A stretch of DNA of 64,000 bases from Actinomycetota bacterium (GTDB taxonomy: Bacteria > Actinomycetota > UBA4738 > HRBIN12), in NCBI GenBank assembly GCA_040881665.1, contig JBBECT010000005.1, positions 140,138 through 204,137 on the forward strand. The letters are read 5' to 3'. Below, piece after piece: positions 28,172 to 35,525 of this stretch. Positions within the stretch are counted from its first letter, which is position 1, and every line of letters begins with the position of its first letter. Made by a program: the position numbers and the translations under genes. The notes beneath the pieces are model-generated. The model saw only the letters and a list, made by a program, of their open reading frames with translations. It did no database searches and was not told the origin of the DNA.

Positions 28172-28176
28172 CGGTC

Positions 28177-28308
28177 TCAGGCGACCGTGAGCGCCAGGCC
28201 TGCCACGGCCGGCACGATCAATGCGAGAACGAGGAACCCGAACAGGGACAGGCTCTCGCGCAGCTCGCGAGCGATCTGGCGTGGGTCGGGCACGTTGGGT
28301 GGCTCCAT
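28177..28308 (-). CDS. 43-residue single-pass membrane peptide between mraZ and rsmH
   Basis: The peptide starts ATG at 28308 with a strong GGAGGGAG ribosome site nine bases upstream. It has a charged N-terminal half (PDPRQIARELRESL) and a hydrophobic C-terminal helix (about residues 20-43, FGFLVLALIVPAVAGLALTV), and stops at 28177, five bases before the rsmH start. It fills the gap between mraZ and rsmH exactly. I do not recognise a family. Topology suggests a membrane-anchored divisome or cell-wall regulator, which is inference. It is short enough to be missed by gene finders. Confidence 0.75.
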   Translation of the reverse strand: MEPPNVPDPRQIARELRESLSLFGFLVLALIVPAVAGLALTVA

Positions 28309-28329
28309 TGATGCGTCTCCCTCCGTCGG

Positions 28330-28761
28330 TCAGGACCGAGACGGGTACAGCGTTCCCGCCTGGTAGGAACCACCGAACGCTTCTGTGTAGCGCTCGTGGG
28401 CCCCCCGATCCCAGATCTCCATCCGATCCATGACGCCGACCACCACGACCTCCTTCGCGATGCCGACCTGCTGTCGCAGGCGGTTCGGCACGACGAGTCG
28501 GCCCTGGGAATCGAGCTCCACGGCCTCGGCGTTCCCGAAGAACATCCGGGCATAGGCCCGGCCCTCGGTGTCGGAGAGAGGGGCGGAGCGCACCTCGTCG
28601 GCACGCTGTTCCCACTCGACCCTGGGGAAGCAGAAGAGGCAGCCGTCCTGTCCGAGCGTCAAGAAGGCACCATCCCCGAACGCCTCCCTGAACCGCGCGG
28701 GCAGTGAGATCCGCCCCTTCGGGTCGAGGTTGTAGCTATGCGTGCCGAGGAGCTCGGCCAC
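28330..28761 (-). CDS. mraZ: MraZ transcriptional regulator of the division/cell-wall cluster
   Basis: The 143-residue protein has two SpoVT/AbrB-like MraZ half-domains: about 5-55 (GTHSYNLDPKGRISLPARFR) and 75-125 (VELDSQGRLVVPNRLR), each with the DxxGR core. In bacteria where it was studied, MraZ forms a ring and binds direct repeats in its own promoter, usually repressing the cluster. Start GTG at 28761 has GGAGG close by. The frame is open upstream through the leader repeats, but those change phase and are not coding. Confidence 0.95.
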   Translation of the reverse strand: MAELLGTHSYNLDPKGRISLPARFREAFGDGAFLTLGQDGCLFCFPRVEWEQRADEVRSAPLSDTEGRAYARMFFGNAEAVELDSQGRLVVPNRLRQQVGIAKEVVVVGVMDRMEIWDRGAHERYTEAFGGSYQAGTLYPSRS

Positions 28762-28777
28762 GCGTCCTCCCCTTCTG

Positions 28778-28870
28778 CTCCTGGGAGGCGCACGCGGCGC
28801 CCACCCGTTCCTCCTGGGAGGCGCGAACGGCGCGCCCCCCTCTCCTCCTGGGAGGCGCGAACGACGCGCT
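28778..28870 (-). repeat. Three 33-34 bp tandem repeats in the mraZ leader
   Basis: The core CTCCTGGGAGGCGC (plus strand) occurs at 28778-28791, 28811-28824 and 28845-28858. Read as RNA of mraZ, each unit is a small hairpin followed by a CTCCCAGGAG palindrome that contains an SD-like GGAG(G). The stems are GCGCG/CGCGC in units 1 and 2 and GGCGC/GCGCC in unit 3, so pairing is kept despite base changes. The repeats lie between the promoter and the start codon. The period breaks the reading frame, so the constraint is on DNA or RNA. Confidence 0.8.
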
Positions 28871-28881
28871 TCCCAGCTCCT

Positions 28882-28925
28882 CCACTTTGGGCCACCTTTA
28901 TGCCACCTGCACTCCACCTGGTCAA
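28882..28925 (-). promoter_or_regulatory. mra promoter with four GTGG boxes (MraZ operator)
   Basis: On the minus strand TTGACC (28925-28920), 17-bp spacer, CATAAA (28902-28897). Four GTGG boxes (28917-28914, 28906-28903, 28895-28892, 28885-28882) repeat every 10-11 bp over the spacer, the -10 and the start region. Direct short boxes at one-helical-turn spacing are how known MraZ proteins recognise DNA, so autoregulation of the whole cluster is predicted. Confidence 0.75.
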
Positions 28926-29050
28926 GAACATGCAGCTAGTTACAGCTGTGAAAGTCACGACAGTTGGAGAACGGGAGCGCCGCAGGGGACCGGATGGAAG
29001 GGAGAGGGGTCGACGACGCAGCAGAGAGGGACGGTCCGGGCCGGCCGAGC

Positions 29051-29533
29051 CTAGATCAGGTAGGCCTCCCACTCGGGTTCGACACGCCCGAGCGACAGAC
29101 GGAACCCATCCGAGGGAACGAACGGCTGGCGGCGCAGCCGGTACCCGATGTCCTCGGGCATCCGGTTCTCCTTCTTGGAGTTGCAGCGCCGACAGCTGGC
29201 CACCACGTTCTCCCAGCTATGGGGTCCACCCTTGGAACGCGGGACGACGTGATCGAGGTTCTCGGCCGGCGCCCCGCAGTACTGGCACGAGTGTCCGTCG
29301 CGAGCGAACACAGCTCGGCGCGTCAGCGGGGCGCGGGGGCGGAAGGGAACCCTCACGAAGTACCGGAGACGCACCACGGAGGGGGCCTCGATCGCGTAGC
29401 GCTCCGACCGGAAGATCGCTCCGTTCTGTGCGACCGCCTCGGCCTTGTCCTTGAGGACGAGCACAACCGCCCTCTGCGCTGTGACCACCGCGAGGGGCTG
29501 GTTCGAGACGTTCAGAACGAGCGATCTTCCCAT
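29051..29533 (-). CDS. HNH endonuclease family protein
   Basis: The 160-residue protein has a C-terminal HNH fold: a zinc Cys pair CQYCG near residue 82, LDHVVPRSKGG with the catalytic His, WENVVASCRRCNSKK with the second Cys pair and Asn. The N-terminal half (VLNVSNQPLAVVTAQRAVVL) is the typical leader of the actinobacterial HNH_5 group. It is probably DNA-cleaving, substrate unknown. No restriction or methylase partner is nearby. ATG at 29533 lacks a clear ribosome site, so leaderless translation is possible. Confidence 0.88.
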   Translation of the reverse strand: MGRSLVLNVSNQPLAVVTAQRAVVLVLKDKAEAVAQNGAIFRSERYAIEAPSVVRLRYFVRVPFRPRAPLTRRAVFARDGHSCQYCGAPAENLDHVVPRSKGGPHSWENVVASCRRCNSKKENRMPEDIGYRLRRQPFVPSDGFRLSLGRVEPEWEAYLI

Positions 29534-29834
29534 GGGCCGGGCCCGGGGAGACGCCCGGGTGCAGCGAGCATACAACGCCCCAGGCGCGAGACGGGTTCAC
29601 GAAGGTGCTTGCATCGGCCGTATCACAACGGTGTAATCCGCCTCAGGAACGGCGGATCGTCGGGCCGGAACGGCATCGAACGCCTGGAGTAGCGAAAAGG
29701 GGCCGCGCGGGGCGTCCGAGGTTCGTTCTCGACCCGGCGTTCCGTCGTTCCTCTTCGTTCCTCCGACGGGTTCCCCTTTCGCGGACCCACGCTACGATTG
29801 TGGTCCTCACACCCCGACGGAGCTCGGAGGCACG
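29534..29834. other. Divergent intergenic region, HNH gene / moxR operon
   Basis: It contains TACGAT at 29793-29798, a usable -10 for moxR without a clear -35, and GGAGG at 29824-29828 before the GTG at 29835. For the HNH gene TATGCT (29572-29567, minus) is a possible -10. An imperfect 16-bp palindrome (29622-29637) lies in between. I see no convincing gene. Confidence 0.4.
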
Positions 29835-30818
29835 GTGCAAGCGGACAACGATCCTCGAGAGTGGCAAGCGTTCTCCGAGCGTTTCCAGCAGATCGAAGCC
29901 AACGTAGAACGCGTCGTCCAGGGCAAGCATCGGGAGATCCGTCTCGCGCTCGTGTGTCTGATGGCCGAAGGACACCTGTTGATCGAGGACGTTCCGGGTG
30001 TCGGCAAGACGATGCTCGCCAAGGCGATCGCCCGATCGGTCGACTGCAGCTTCCGCAGGATCCAGTTCACGCCCGACCTGTTGCCCACCGATGTCACCGG
30101 CGTGAACGTGTTCAATCAGGAACGAGCCGATTTCGAGTTCCGGCCGGGTGCGATCTTCGCGAACATCGTGCTCGCCGACGAGATCAACCGCGCGAGCCCG
30201 AAGACCCAGTCCGCGCTGCTGGAGTCGATGGAAGAGCGCCAGGTGACCGTCGATGCCGAGACCTACGAACTCGGTACGCCGTTCATGGTGATCGCGACTC
30301 AGAACCCGATCGAGCACGAGGGCACCTATCCCCTGCCCGAGGCGCAGCTCGATCGGTTCATGCTGCGGCTCGCGATCGGCTATCCCGCGCCCGAGGTCGA
30401 GGCCGACATCCTCGCCTCGCATGGAGCCACACACGGAACGGGTTCCATGCTCCAGGAGATCTCTCCCGTCGCTGATGCACGCGGCGTCGCCGAGATGGTG
30501 GGGCTCGCCGGTGCCGTGCACGTCGCTCCGTCGGTGCGCCGGTACATCGTCGACCTCGTGGAGGCGACCCGCCAGCACCAGGACCTGTACCTCGGCGCGA
30601 GCCCGCGCGCATCGATCCACGTGCTCCGTGCGTCGCGCGCCCTCGCTGCGGCTCAGGCCCGCGACTACGTCGTTCCCGACGACGTGAAGGAGCTGGCCGT
30701 CCCGGTACTCGCCCACCGGTTGATCGTCGGCGCCGACGCCGTGATGGGTGGACGTTCGGCCGCGGCGATCCTCACGGGGCTGCTCGCAGACGTGCCCGTA
30801 CCCGTGACCGGGCGCTGA
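29835..30818 (+). CDS. MoxR-family AAA+ ATPase
   Basis: The 327-residue protein has Walker A GVGKT at 55-59, Walker B ADEINRASPKTQSALLE, sensor 1 ATQNP and the arginine-containing LPEAQLDRF block. MoxR ATPases act as chaperones, usually with the DUF58/VWA proteins encoded beside them, to assemble or activate partner proteins. GTG start at 29835 has GGAGG upstream. It is the first gene of a MoxR-DUF58-transglutaminase operon. Confidence 0.93.
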   Translation: MQADNDPREWQAFSERFQQIEANVERVVQGKHREIRLALVCLMAEGHLLIEDVPGVGKTMLAKAIARSVDCSFRRIQFTPDLLPTDVTGVNVFNQERADFEFRPGAIFANIVLADEINRASPKTQSALLESMEERQVTVDAETYELGTPFMVIATQNPIEHEGTYPLPEAQLDRFMLRLAIGYPAPEVEADILASHGATHGTGSMLQEISPVADARGVAEMVGLAGAVHVAPSVRRYIVDLVEATRQHQDLYLGASPRASIHVLRASRALAAAQARDYVVPDDVKELAVPVLAHRLIVGADAVMGGRSAAAILTGLLADVPVPVTGR

Positions 30819-30841
30819 GACCGGATGTCCGGAGACCCCTG

Positions 30842-32077
30842 ATGCCGTCGAGCCGCGGACTCCTCGTCGGCGCCTGCGGCATCGGCCTCTGGGTGCTCGC
30901 GGTCCTCCTCGGATCACCCTCGGTGCACGTGATCGCGATCGGTGTCCTCGCCCTTCCGATCATCACCGCGCTCCTCGGTCGCGGTACCCGGCACCGGTTG
31001 CAGGTCCGCCGCCACCTGACCGAGGTCCGCGTGCAGCCCGGCCGGCGCGTCGGCGTGGAGATCGACGTGACGAACGATTCCGCGGTCTCGAGCTCACTCG
31101 TCCTGCTGGAGGACCGGATGCCTTCGGCACTCGGGCCGAGCGCACGGCTCGTGCTCCCCGGCGTGCACGCGCACTCGCGACAGCGGGTTCGGTACTCGAT
31201 CGCCGCCACCGCCCGCGGACGGTTCCGGATCGGACCGATCACGGCCGATCTCTCCGACCCGTTCGCCCTCACCCGCCGACGCCTCGAGGTCGACGATCTC
31301 GACGAGCTCGTCGTCATGCCCGAGGTGGAGGACCTCACAGGGCGCGCCGGAGCCGCCTTCGGCCACGGCGCGGGGTCCTCGCGCACCCGCAGCTTGCTGC
31401 GGACGGGGGACGAGTTCTTCACGATGCGTCAATACCAGACGGGCGACGACCTGCGCCGGATCCACTGGCGCAGTACGGCGCGTACCGGTGAGTTGATGAT
31501 CCGTCAGGACGAGTCGACGCGGCGGGGTCAGGCCGTGCTGCTGCTCGACACGCGGCAGGCGACCGTGGGACGCAGTCGCGATGCATCCTTCGAGCGCTGC
31601 GTGAGCAGCGCCGCGTCGGTCGGCGTGCTCCTGTGCCGGACCGGTTTCGGCGTCCGGCTCGCCACGGTTGCGCTCGCTCCCAGGCTCGTCAACGAGGAGG
31701 CGCTCCTCGACGCACTCGCCGACGTCGGGGACGACCCCACGCGATCTCCGCAGTCGGCATTGACACGGGTGCGTGCGGCGGCGGCCTCCGACTCCACGCT
31801 CGTGATCGTTACCGCTCCCCCGGTGCCCGGGGAACTTCCCTCACTGCTCCGCACCGGGGCCGGCTTCGGCCCGAAGCTCGCGGTGCTCGTTCACCCGGTC
31901 GAGCCCGCATCGCTGCCTGCCGATCGACGGACCCAGCTCGAGACACGTGCATCGCAGGCGCACACGGCACTGACACGCTCCGGCTGGGACACGGTGGTGC
32001 TCACTCCGACCATGAGGTTGCAGGACGTATGGACGACGAACGACACACCCCGCTCGGCGGGCGTCTCCTCGCGGTAG
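30842..32077 (+). CDS. DUF58 protein with N-terminal membrane helices
   Basis: The 411-residue protein has two N-terminal membrane helices (about 5-25 and 28-45). A beta-rich section follows, then the DUF58 core around RQYQTGDDLRRIHWRSTART (near residue 200) and a VWA-like segment (AVLLLDTRQ). DUF58 proteins are standard partners of MoxR ATPases; the function is unproven. It overlaps the following gene by 49 bases if that gene starts at 32029. Confidence 0.88.
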   Translation: MPSSRGLLVGACGIGLWVLAVLLGSPSVHVIAIGVLALPIITALLGRGTRHRLQVRRHLTEVRVQPGRRVGVEIDVTNDSAVSSSLVLLEDRMPSALGPSARLVLPGVHAHSRQRVRYSIAATARGRFRIGPITADLSDPFALTRRRLEVDDLDELVVMPEVEDLTGRAGAAFGHGAGSSRTRSLLRTGDEFFTMRQYQTGDDLRRIHWRSTARTGELMIRQDESTRRGQAVLLLDTRQATVGRSRDASFERCVSSAASVGVLLCRTGFGVRLATVALAPRLVNEEALLDALADVGDDPTRSPQSALTRVRAAAASDSTLVIVTAPPVPGELPSLLRTGAGFGPKLAVLVHPVEPASLPADRRTQLETRASQAHTALTRSGWDTVVLTPTMRLQDVWTTNDTPRSAGVSSR

Positions 32078-34359
32078 TCGCTCTGGCGACGATCACGGGT
32101 GCGACCGCGCTCGCGTTCTCCCGTGTGTTCACGCAGGGCGCCGCGCTCAAGCTCGTTTTCGCCGCCTGGCTCGCGATCGCGGTCGGGGTGCTCCTCGAGC
32201 GGCGAGGGCTCTGGCTCGCCACGGTGGCGGCCGGCGGCATCCTCATCCTGTCGATCGCCTGGTTCGTGTTCCCCGACACGCTGTGGTTCGGGCTGCCCAC
32301 GAGCGAGACTTTCGGACGCGCGGGCAAGGCGCTCGCTCAGGTGGGTCCCCAGGCGCGTCGGCAGGTCTCCCCGACCGCGCCGATCGCGCCGCTGCTGCTG
32401 GCCTCGATCACCGCGGTCTCCGCGGCCGCGTTCTCCGCGCACGCGCTCGCCGTCCGGGCGGCGAGCCCTGCGCTCGCGCTGGCTCCTTCGGTCGCGCTGA
32501 TCGCCTTCGCAGATGCCGCGCTCCGGGGCGAGGGGACACTGCCGTTCGCCGCGTTGTTCCTGGGGGGGGCGGTGCTGCTGCTGTTGGCCGACGGCGTCCG
32601 CCGGATCCGGGAATGGGGGCCGGTCCACACGCGCGGGACACCGGACCCCCACGACGCAGACCCGCAGGACACGATCGATGCGGGTCCCCGAGCGCGGAGC
32701 GCGGGGGCGCTCGCTCGGCGCGCGGGCGGAGCGGCCGCGCTGACGCTGGCAATCGCCGTCCTCGCGCCGGGACTGCTCCCCGGGTACGGAGGGGAAGGTC
32801 TGATCGCCGTCCGCAGCTCCGCGTCGGGCGATCCGAACCTCGACCCGCTCGTGTCGATCGGCGACAGCCTCAACCGGGAGACGCCCGTGAAACTGTTCCG
32901 GGTCGAATCGGACGAACCCACCTACTGGCGCCTGCTCTCACTGGACACCTTCGACGGAACCACCTGGCGAGCGGACGATCTCCAGGCCTTCGACGGGATG
33001 GACCTGCAGTCGGGCTCGGCGCTGCCCGTCAACCCCCCGGCCGGTGCGACGCCGTCGCGTCAATCCTTCACCGTGATCGACGATCTCGGATTCACGTGGG
33101 TACCGGCCGCCTACCCCACGACCTCCCTGGACCTGGGGGGAACCTCGTTCAAGTTCGACCCCGACCTCGGCACGATCGTCGCGCCTGAGCCGCTCGCGGG
33201 CGGCACCGAGTACACGGCCGCATCCCTTCTGCCCGCGCCCTCTCCCGAGGAGCTGAAGTTGGAGCCGGGGGCCGATCCTGGCTTGGAGCAGCGTTACGTG
33301 GCGCTTCCCTCGGACGTCCCCACGGTGGTGGAGAACACCGCGGCGGCCTGGACCCAGGGCCTGTCCACCGACTACGAGCGAGCGTTCGAGATCCAGGAAC
33401 GACTCCGGAGCCCCACGAGCGGCTTCCGCTACGACGACGGGTACGAAACGCCCGACGGCCGGGACCCGCTCGTGGACTTCCTCAGCCAGAGCAAGCGGGG
33501 GTTCTGCCAGCAGTTCGCCGGAACGATGGCGGTGATGCTACGAAGCATCGGGATCCCCGCACGCGTCGCCGTCGGGTTCACGACGGGCGTGGCGATCGGG
33601 GTGGGTCGCTACGAGGTCAGCACCGATAACGCGCACGCCTGGGTCGAGGTCTTCTTCCCCAACTACGGGTGGCTCGCGTTCGAGCCGACGCCGAGCCGCG
33701 ACAATCTCGCGGCGGCCAGCTACCTGGCGCCGACGACCCTCACCCCGTGCACCGGGCGCAACTGCGAGACGGGGCCCCGCCGGGGCGACCGCGGCACGCG
33801 CAGCGGAGCCGGCGGCACGGGCGACCGGGCGAGACCGCGCGCCGACCGGATCGCCAACGACGCCCCTCTGCCACCCGCGCCCCTTCCCGAGCCCAGCTGG
33901 CGACGGTACGTGGCGCCCACGCTCGGCCTCGTGGCCCTGTTCCTCGCGATCGGGCTGGCCCTGGTTCCCCCGGCCAAGGCGCTCCGCCGACAGGTCCGGC
34001 TCGCCCGCGCGAGGACGAAGGATCCGCGCGAGCTCGTCCTGGCCACCTACGACGTCTTCGCGGCGCGGGCAGGAGATCTCGGTCTGCGGCGGCAGCCGAA
34101 CGAGACCTTCGAGGAGTTCGGTGCGCGCGTCCGGCTCGCGGCGGCACCGACGGGAGGCCCGCGCCGCGCAAACGCCTCCGACGACCTCGGACTGCGCAGC
34201 CTCACGACGCTCGCCGAACGGGCTGCGTTCGGCGCGGGTCCCGTCCAACCGCAGGAGGCTCGTCACGCTCGGCGGAGCGCCCGGAGCGCCCTCCACGACC
34301 TGCGGAAACGTCGGGGTCGCCTGCGTCACCTGGGATCGGTGTGGAGGCGCGGCCTCTGA
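32029..34359 (+). CDS. TgpA-like membrane transglutaminase (transglutaminase-like plus DUF4129)
   Basis: The 776-residue protein has about six N-terminal membrane helices (10-230). A large extracytoplasmic transglutaminase-like domain holds catalytic Cys493 (GFCQQFAGT) and His536 (NAHAW), and the acidic third position is Glu552 (FEPTP). One more membrane helix lies near 630-650, followed by a cytoplasmic DUF4129-type tail. Its substrate is unknown; relatives are linked to envelope integrity. The start ATG at 32029 has AGGA nearby and overlaps the DUF58 gene. Confidence 0.88.
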   Translation: MDDERHTPLGGRLLAVVALATITGATALAFSRVFTQGAALKLVFAAWLAIAVGVLLERRGLWLATVAAGGILILSIAWFVFPDTLWFGLPTSETFGRAGKALAQVGPQARRQVSPTAPIAPLLLASITAVSAAAFSAHALAVRAASPALALAPSVALIAFADAALRGEGTLPFAALFLGGAVLLLLADGVRRIREWGPVHTRGTPDPHDADPQDTIDAGPRARSAGALARRAGGAAALTLAIAVLAPGLLPGYGGEGLIAVRSSASGDPNLDPLVSIGDSLNRETPVKLFRVESDEPTYWRLLSLDTFDGTTWRADDLQAFDGMDLQSGSALPVNPPAGATPSRQSFTVIDDLGFTWVPAAYPTTSLDLGGTSFKFDPDLGTIVAPEPLAGGTEYTAASLLPAPSPEELKLEPGADPGLEQRYVALPSDVPTVVENTAAAWTQGLSTDYERAFEIQERLRSPTSGFRYDDGYETPDGRDPLVDFLSQSKRGFCQQFAGTMAVMLRSIGIPARVAVGFTTGVAIGVGRYEVSTDNAHAWVEVFFPNYGWLAFEPTPSRDNLAAASYLAPTTLTPCTGRNCETGPRRGDRGTRSGAGGTGDRARPRADRIANDAPLPPAPLPEPSWRRYVAPTLGLVALFLAIGLALVPPAKALRRQVRLARARTKDPRELVLATYDVFAARAGDLGLRRQPNETFEEFGARVRLAAAPTGGPRRANASDDLGLRSLTTLAERAAFGAGPVQPQEARHARRSARSALHDLRKRRGRLRHLGSVWRRGL

Positions 34360-34387
34360 ACCGGTCGGTCGGCCAGGCGTGCCTAGC

Positions 34388-34876
34388 TCAGGGCGTGGCG
34401 TAGACGTCCGCGGCCGCGTCGCGGAGGGCCCGGATGAACCGGCTCCGGTCGTCGCGGAACTGTGCCACGTCGGCCTCGACCCCGGTCACGATCTCGTCGA
34501 TCGCGACGAAGAAGGCGAGTTGGCCCTCCCGCAAGGCGTCGAGCACCTCGCCGTCACGACGGCACACCTTGAACACGCTCACACCGTCGGTCACGAGCTT
34601 GACCTCGGACAGATGCTCCTCGAGACCCGCGGTCTTGTTGAGGTAGGTCCACGCCCTTCGCACGCGCTGCAACGACATCCCGCCATCCAACAATGACCGG
34701 ACGACCTTGAGAGCGACCAGATCGCGGAACGAATACAACCGCGCGACGCCCGGCCGACCACCAGTGGCCTGGACCGACGGTTCCACGAGTCCGATCTGAT
34801 CCCAGTACCGAAGTTGCCGGGGCGAGCACCCGGTGAACTTGCACGCCTGGTGCGCGGTGAATCCTTCCGTCGACAA
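34388..34876 (-). CDS. MerR-family transcriptional regulator
   Basis: The 162-residue protein has an N-terminal MerR winged helix (residues 6-75: FTGCSPRQLRYWDQIGLVEPS, then ARLYSFRDLVALKVVRSLLD). A helical segment and an unassigned C-terminal domain follow (VTDGVSVFKVCRRDGEVLDA, then FFVAIDEIV). No metal-binding Cys pattern like that of MerR/CueR is visible. The start is TTG at 34876, close behind GGGGGAG. The nearest genes give no clear target, so it may be autoregulatory. Confidence 0.88.
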   Translation of the reverse strand: MSTEGFTAHQACKFTGCSPRQLRYWDQIGLVEPSVQATGGRPGVARLYSFRDLVALKVVRSLLDGGMSLQRVRRAWTYLNKTAGLEEHLSEVKLVTDGVSVFKVCRRDGEVLDALREGQLAFFVAIDEIVTGVEADVAQFRDDRSRFIRALRDAAADVYATP

Positions 34877-34995
34877 ACGCTCCCCCTCGACCGATCCCCG
34901 AACTGTCTGCCAGCGGGTGCACCTTCGTCATCGCGCCTGAGGGGGGAAGGCCACGTTCGCGTCGACGGTCATGCACCCTTGGAGAAGAGACGCTG

Positions 34996-35025
34996 TTTGT
35001 ACCGCAGGCCGAGCGACCATGACAA
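34996..35025 (-). promoter_or_regulatory. Candidate promoter of the MerR-type gene
   Basis: TTGTCA (35025-35020), 18-bp spacer, TACAAA (35001-34996) on the minus strand, about 120 bases before the TTG start. No long MerR-type palindrome was found in the spacer. Confidence 0.4.
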
Positions 35026-35067
35026 GCGCACACGTCATCGTCGGTGCCCGCGGGGATCGAACGATGA

Positions 35068-35439
35068 CTAGTCCTCGGGCGAACGGCGGCCGTCGCGGAA
35101 CCGGCCGGACATCCGCGCGAGGAACGACGCGAACGAGAAGCGGTCACCCTCCTGCAGCGCTCGCAGCTGGTCGTGTCCCATCTGACGGAGATAGCGGTAC
35201 GCGAGCAGCGCCGACACCAGCATGATCGCGAAGCCCGCCACCGCGAGCTCCAGCGACAGCGCGAAACACAACAGCAGCACGAACCCCGCGAGGAACGCGA
35301 GCGAGACCCACCGGATCCGGCGCGAGAGGTGGGTATAGAGCGAGGTCGTCGAGACCTGTTCCGCCAGACGGGGATCGTCTTCGACGAGGCGCCGTTCGAT
35401 CTCCTCGAGGATGCGCTGTTCGTGGTCGGAGAGTGGCAT
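35068..35439 (-). CDS. DUF3040 membrane protein
   Basis: The 123-residue protein opens with the family hallmark MPLSDHEQRILEEIERRL. Two adjacent membrane helices follow at about 45-85 (WVSLAFLAGFVLLLCFALSL, AVAGFAIMLVSALLAY), then a polar tail. DUF3040 is an Actinobacteria-specific family of unknown function. ATG at 35439 has GGAGG just upstream. It stands alone behind a TATACT promoter. Confidence 0.9.
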   Translation of the reverse strand: MPLSDHEQRILEEIERRLVEDDPRLAEQVSTTSLYTHLSRRIRWVSLAFLAGFVLLLCFALSLELAVAGFAIMLVSALLAYRYLRQMGHDQLRALQEGDRFSFASFLARMSGRFRDGRRSPED

Positions 35440-35487
35440 GGCCTCCACCCGGTGGGATCCCGACACGGCCGGGCGCCGTCTGGTCAC

Positions 35488-35515
35488 AGTATAGGGAGGC
35501 GTGCCTGTTCGGGAA
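35488..35515 (-). promoter_or_regulatory. Candidate promoter of the DUF3040 gene
   Basis: TATACT (35493-35488, minus strand) is a near-consensus -10. TTCCCG 16 bp upstream is a poor -35. The predicted leader is about 40 bases. Confidence 0.5.
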
Positions 35516-35525
35516 GGGGCGGGCC

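Noticed and set aside
29622-29637. Imperfect 16-bp palindrome (12 of 16 positions symmetric) upstream of the HNH gene
   Set aside because: Four mismatches and no match to an operator I know; too weak to call.
35039-35066. tRNA-like GGGATCGAAC string suggesting a T-arm
   Set aside because: The 5-bp T-stem does not pair and no anticodon or D arm can be placed around it.
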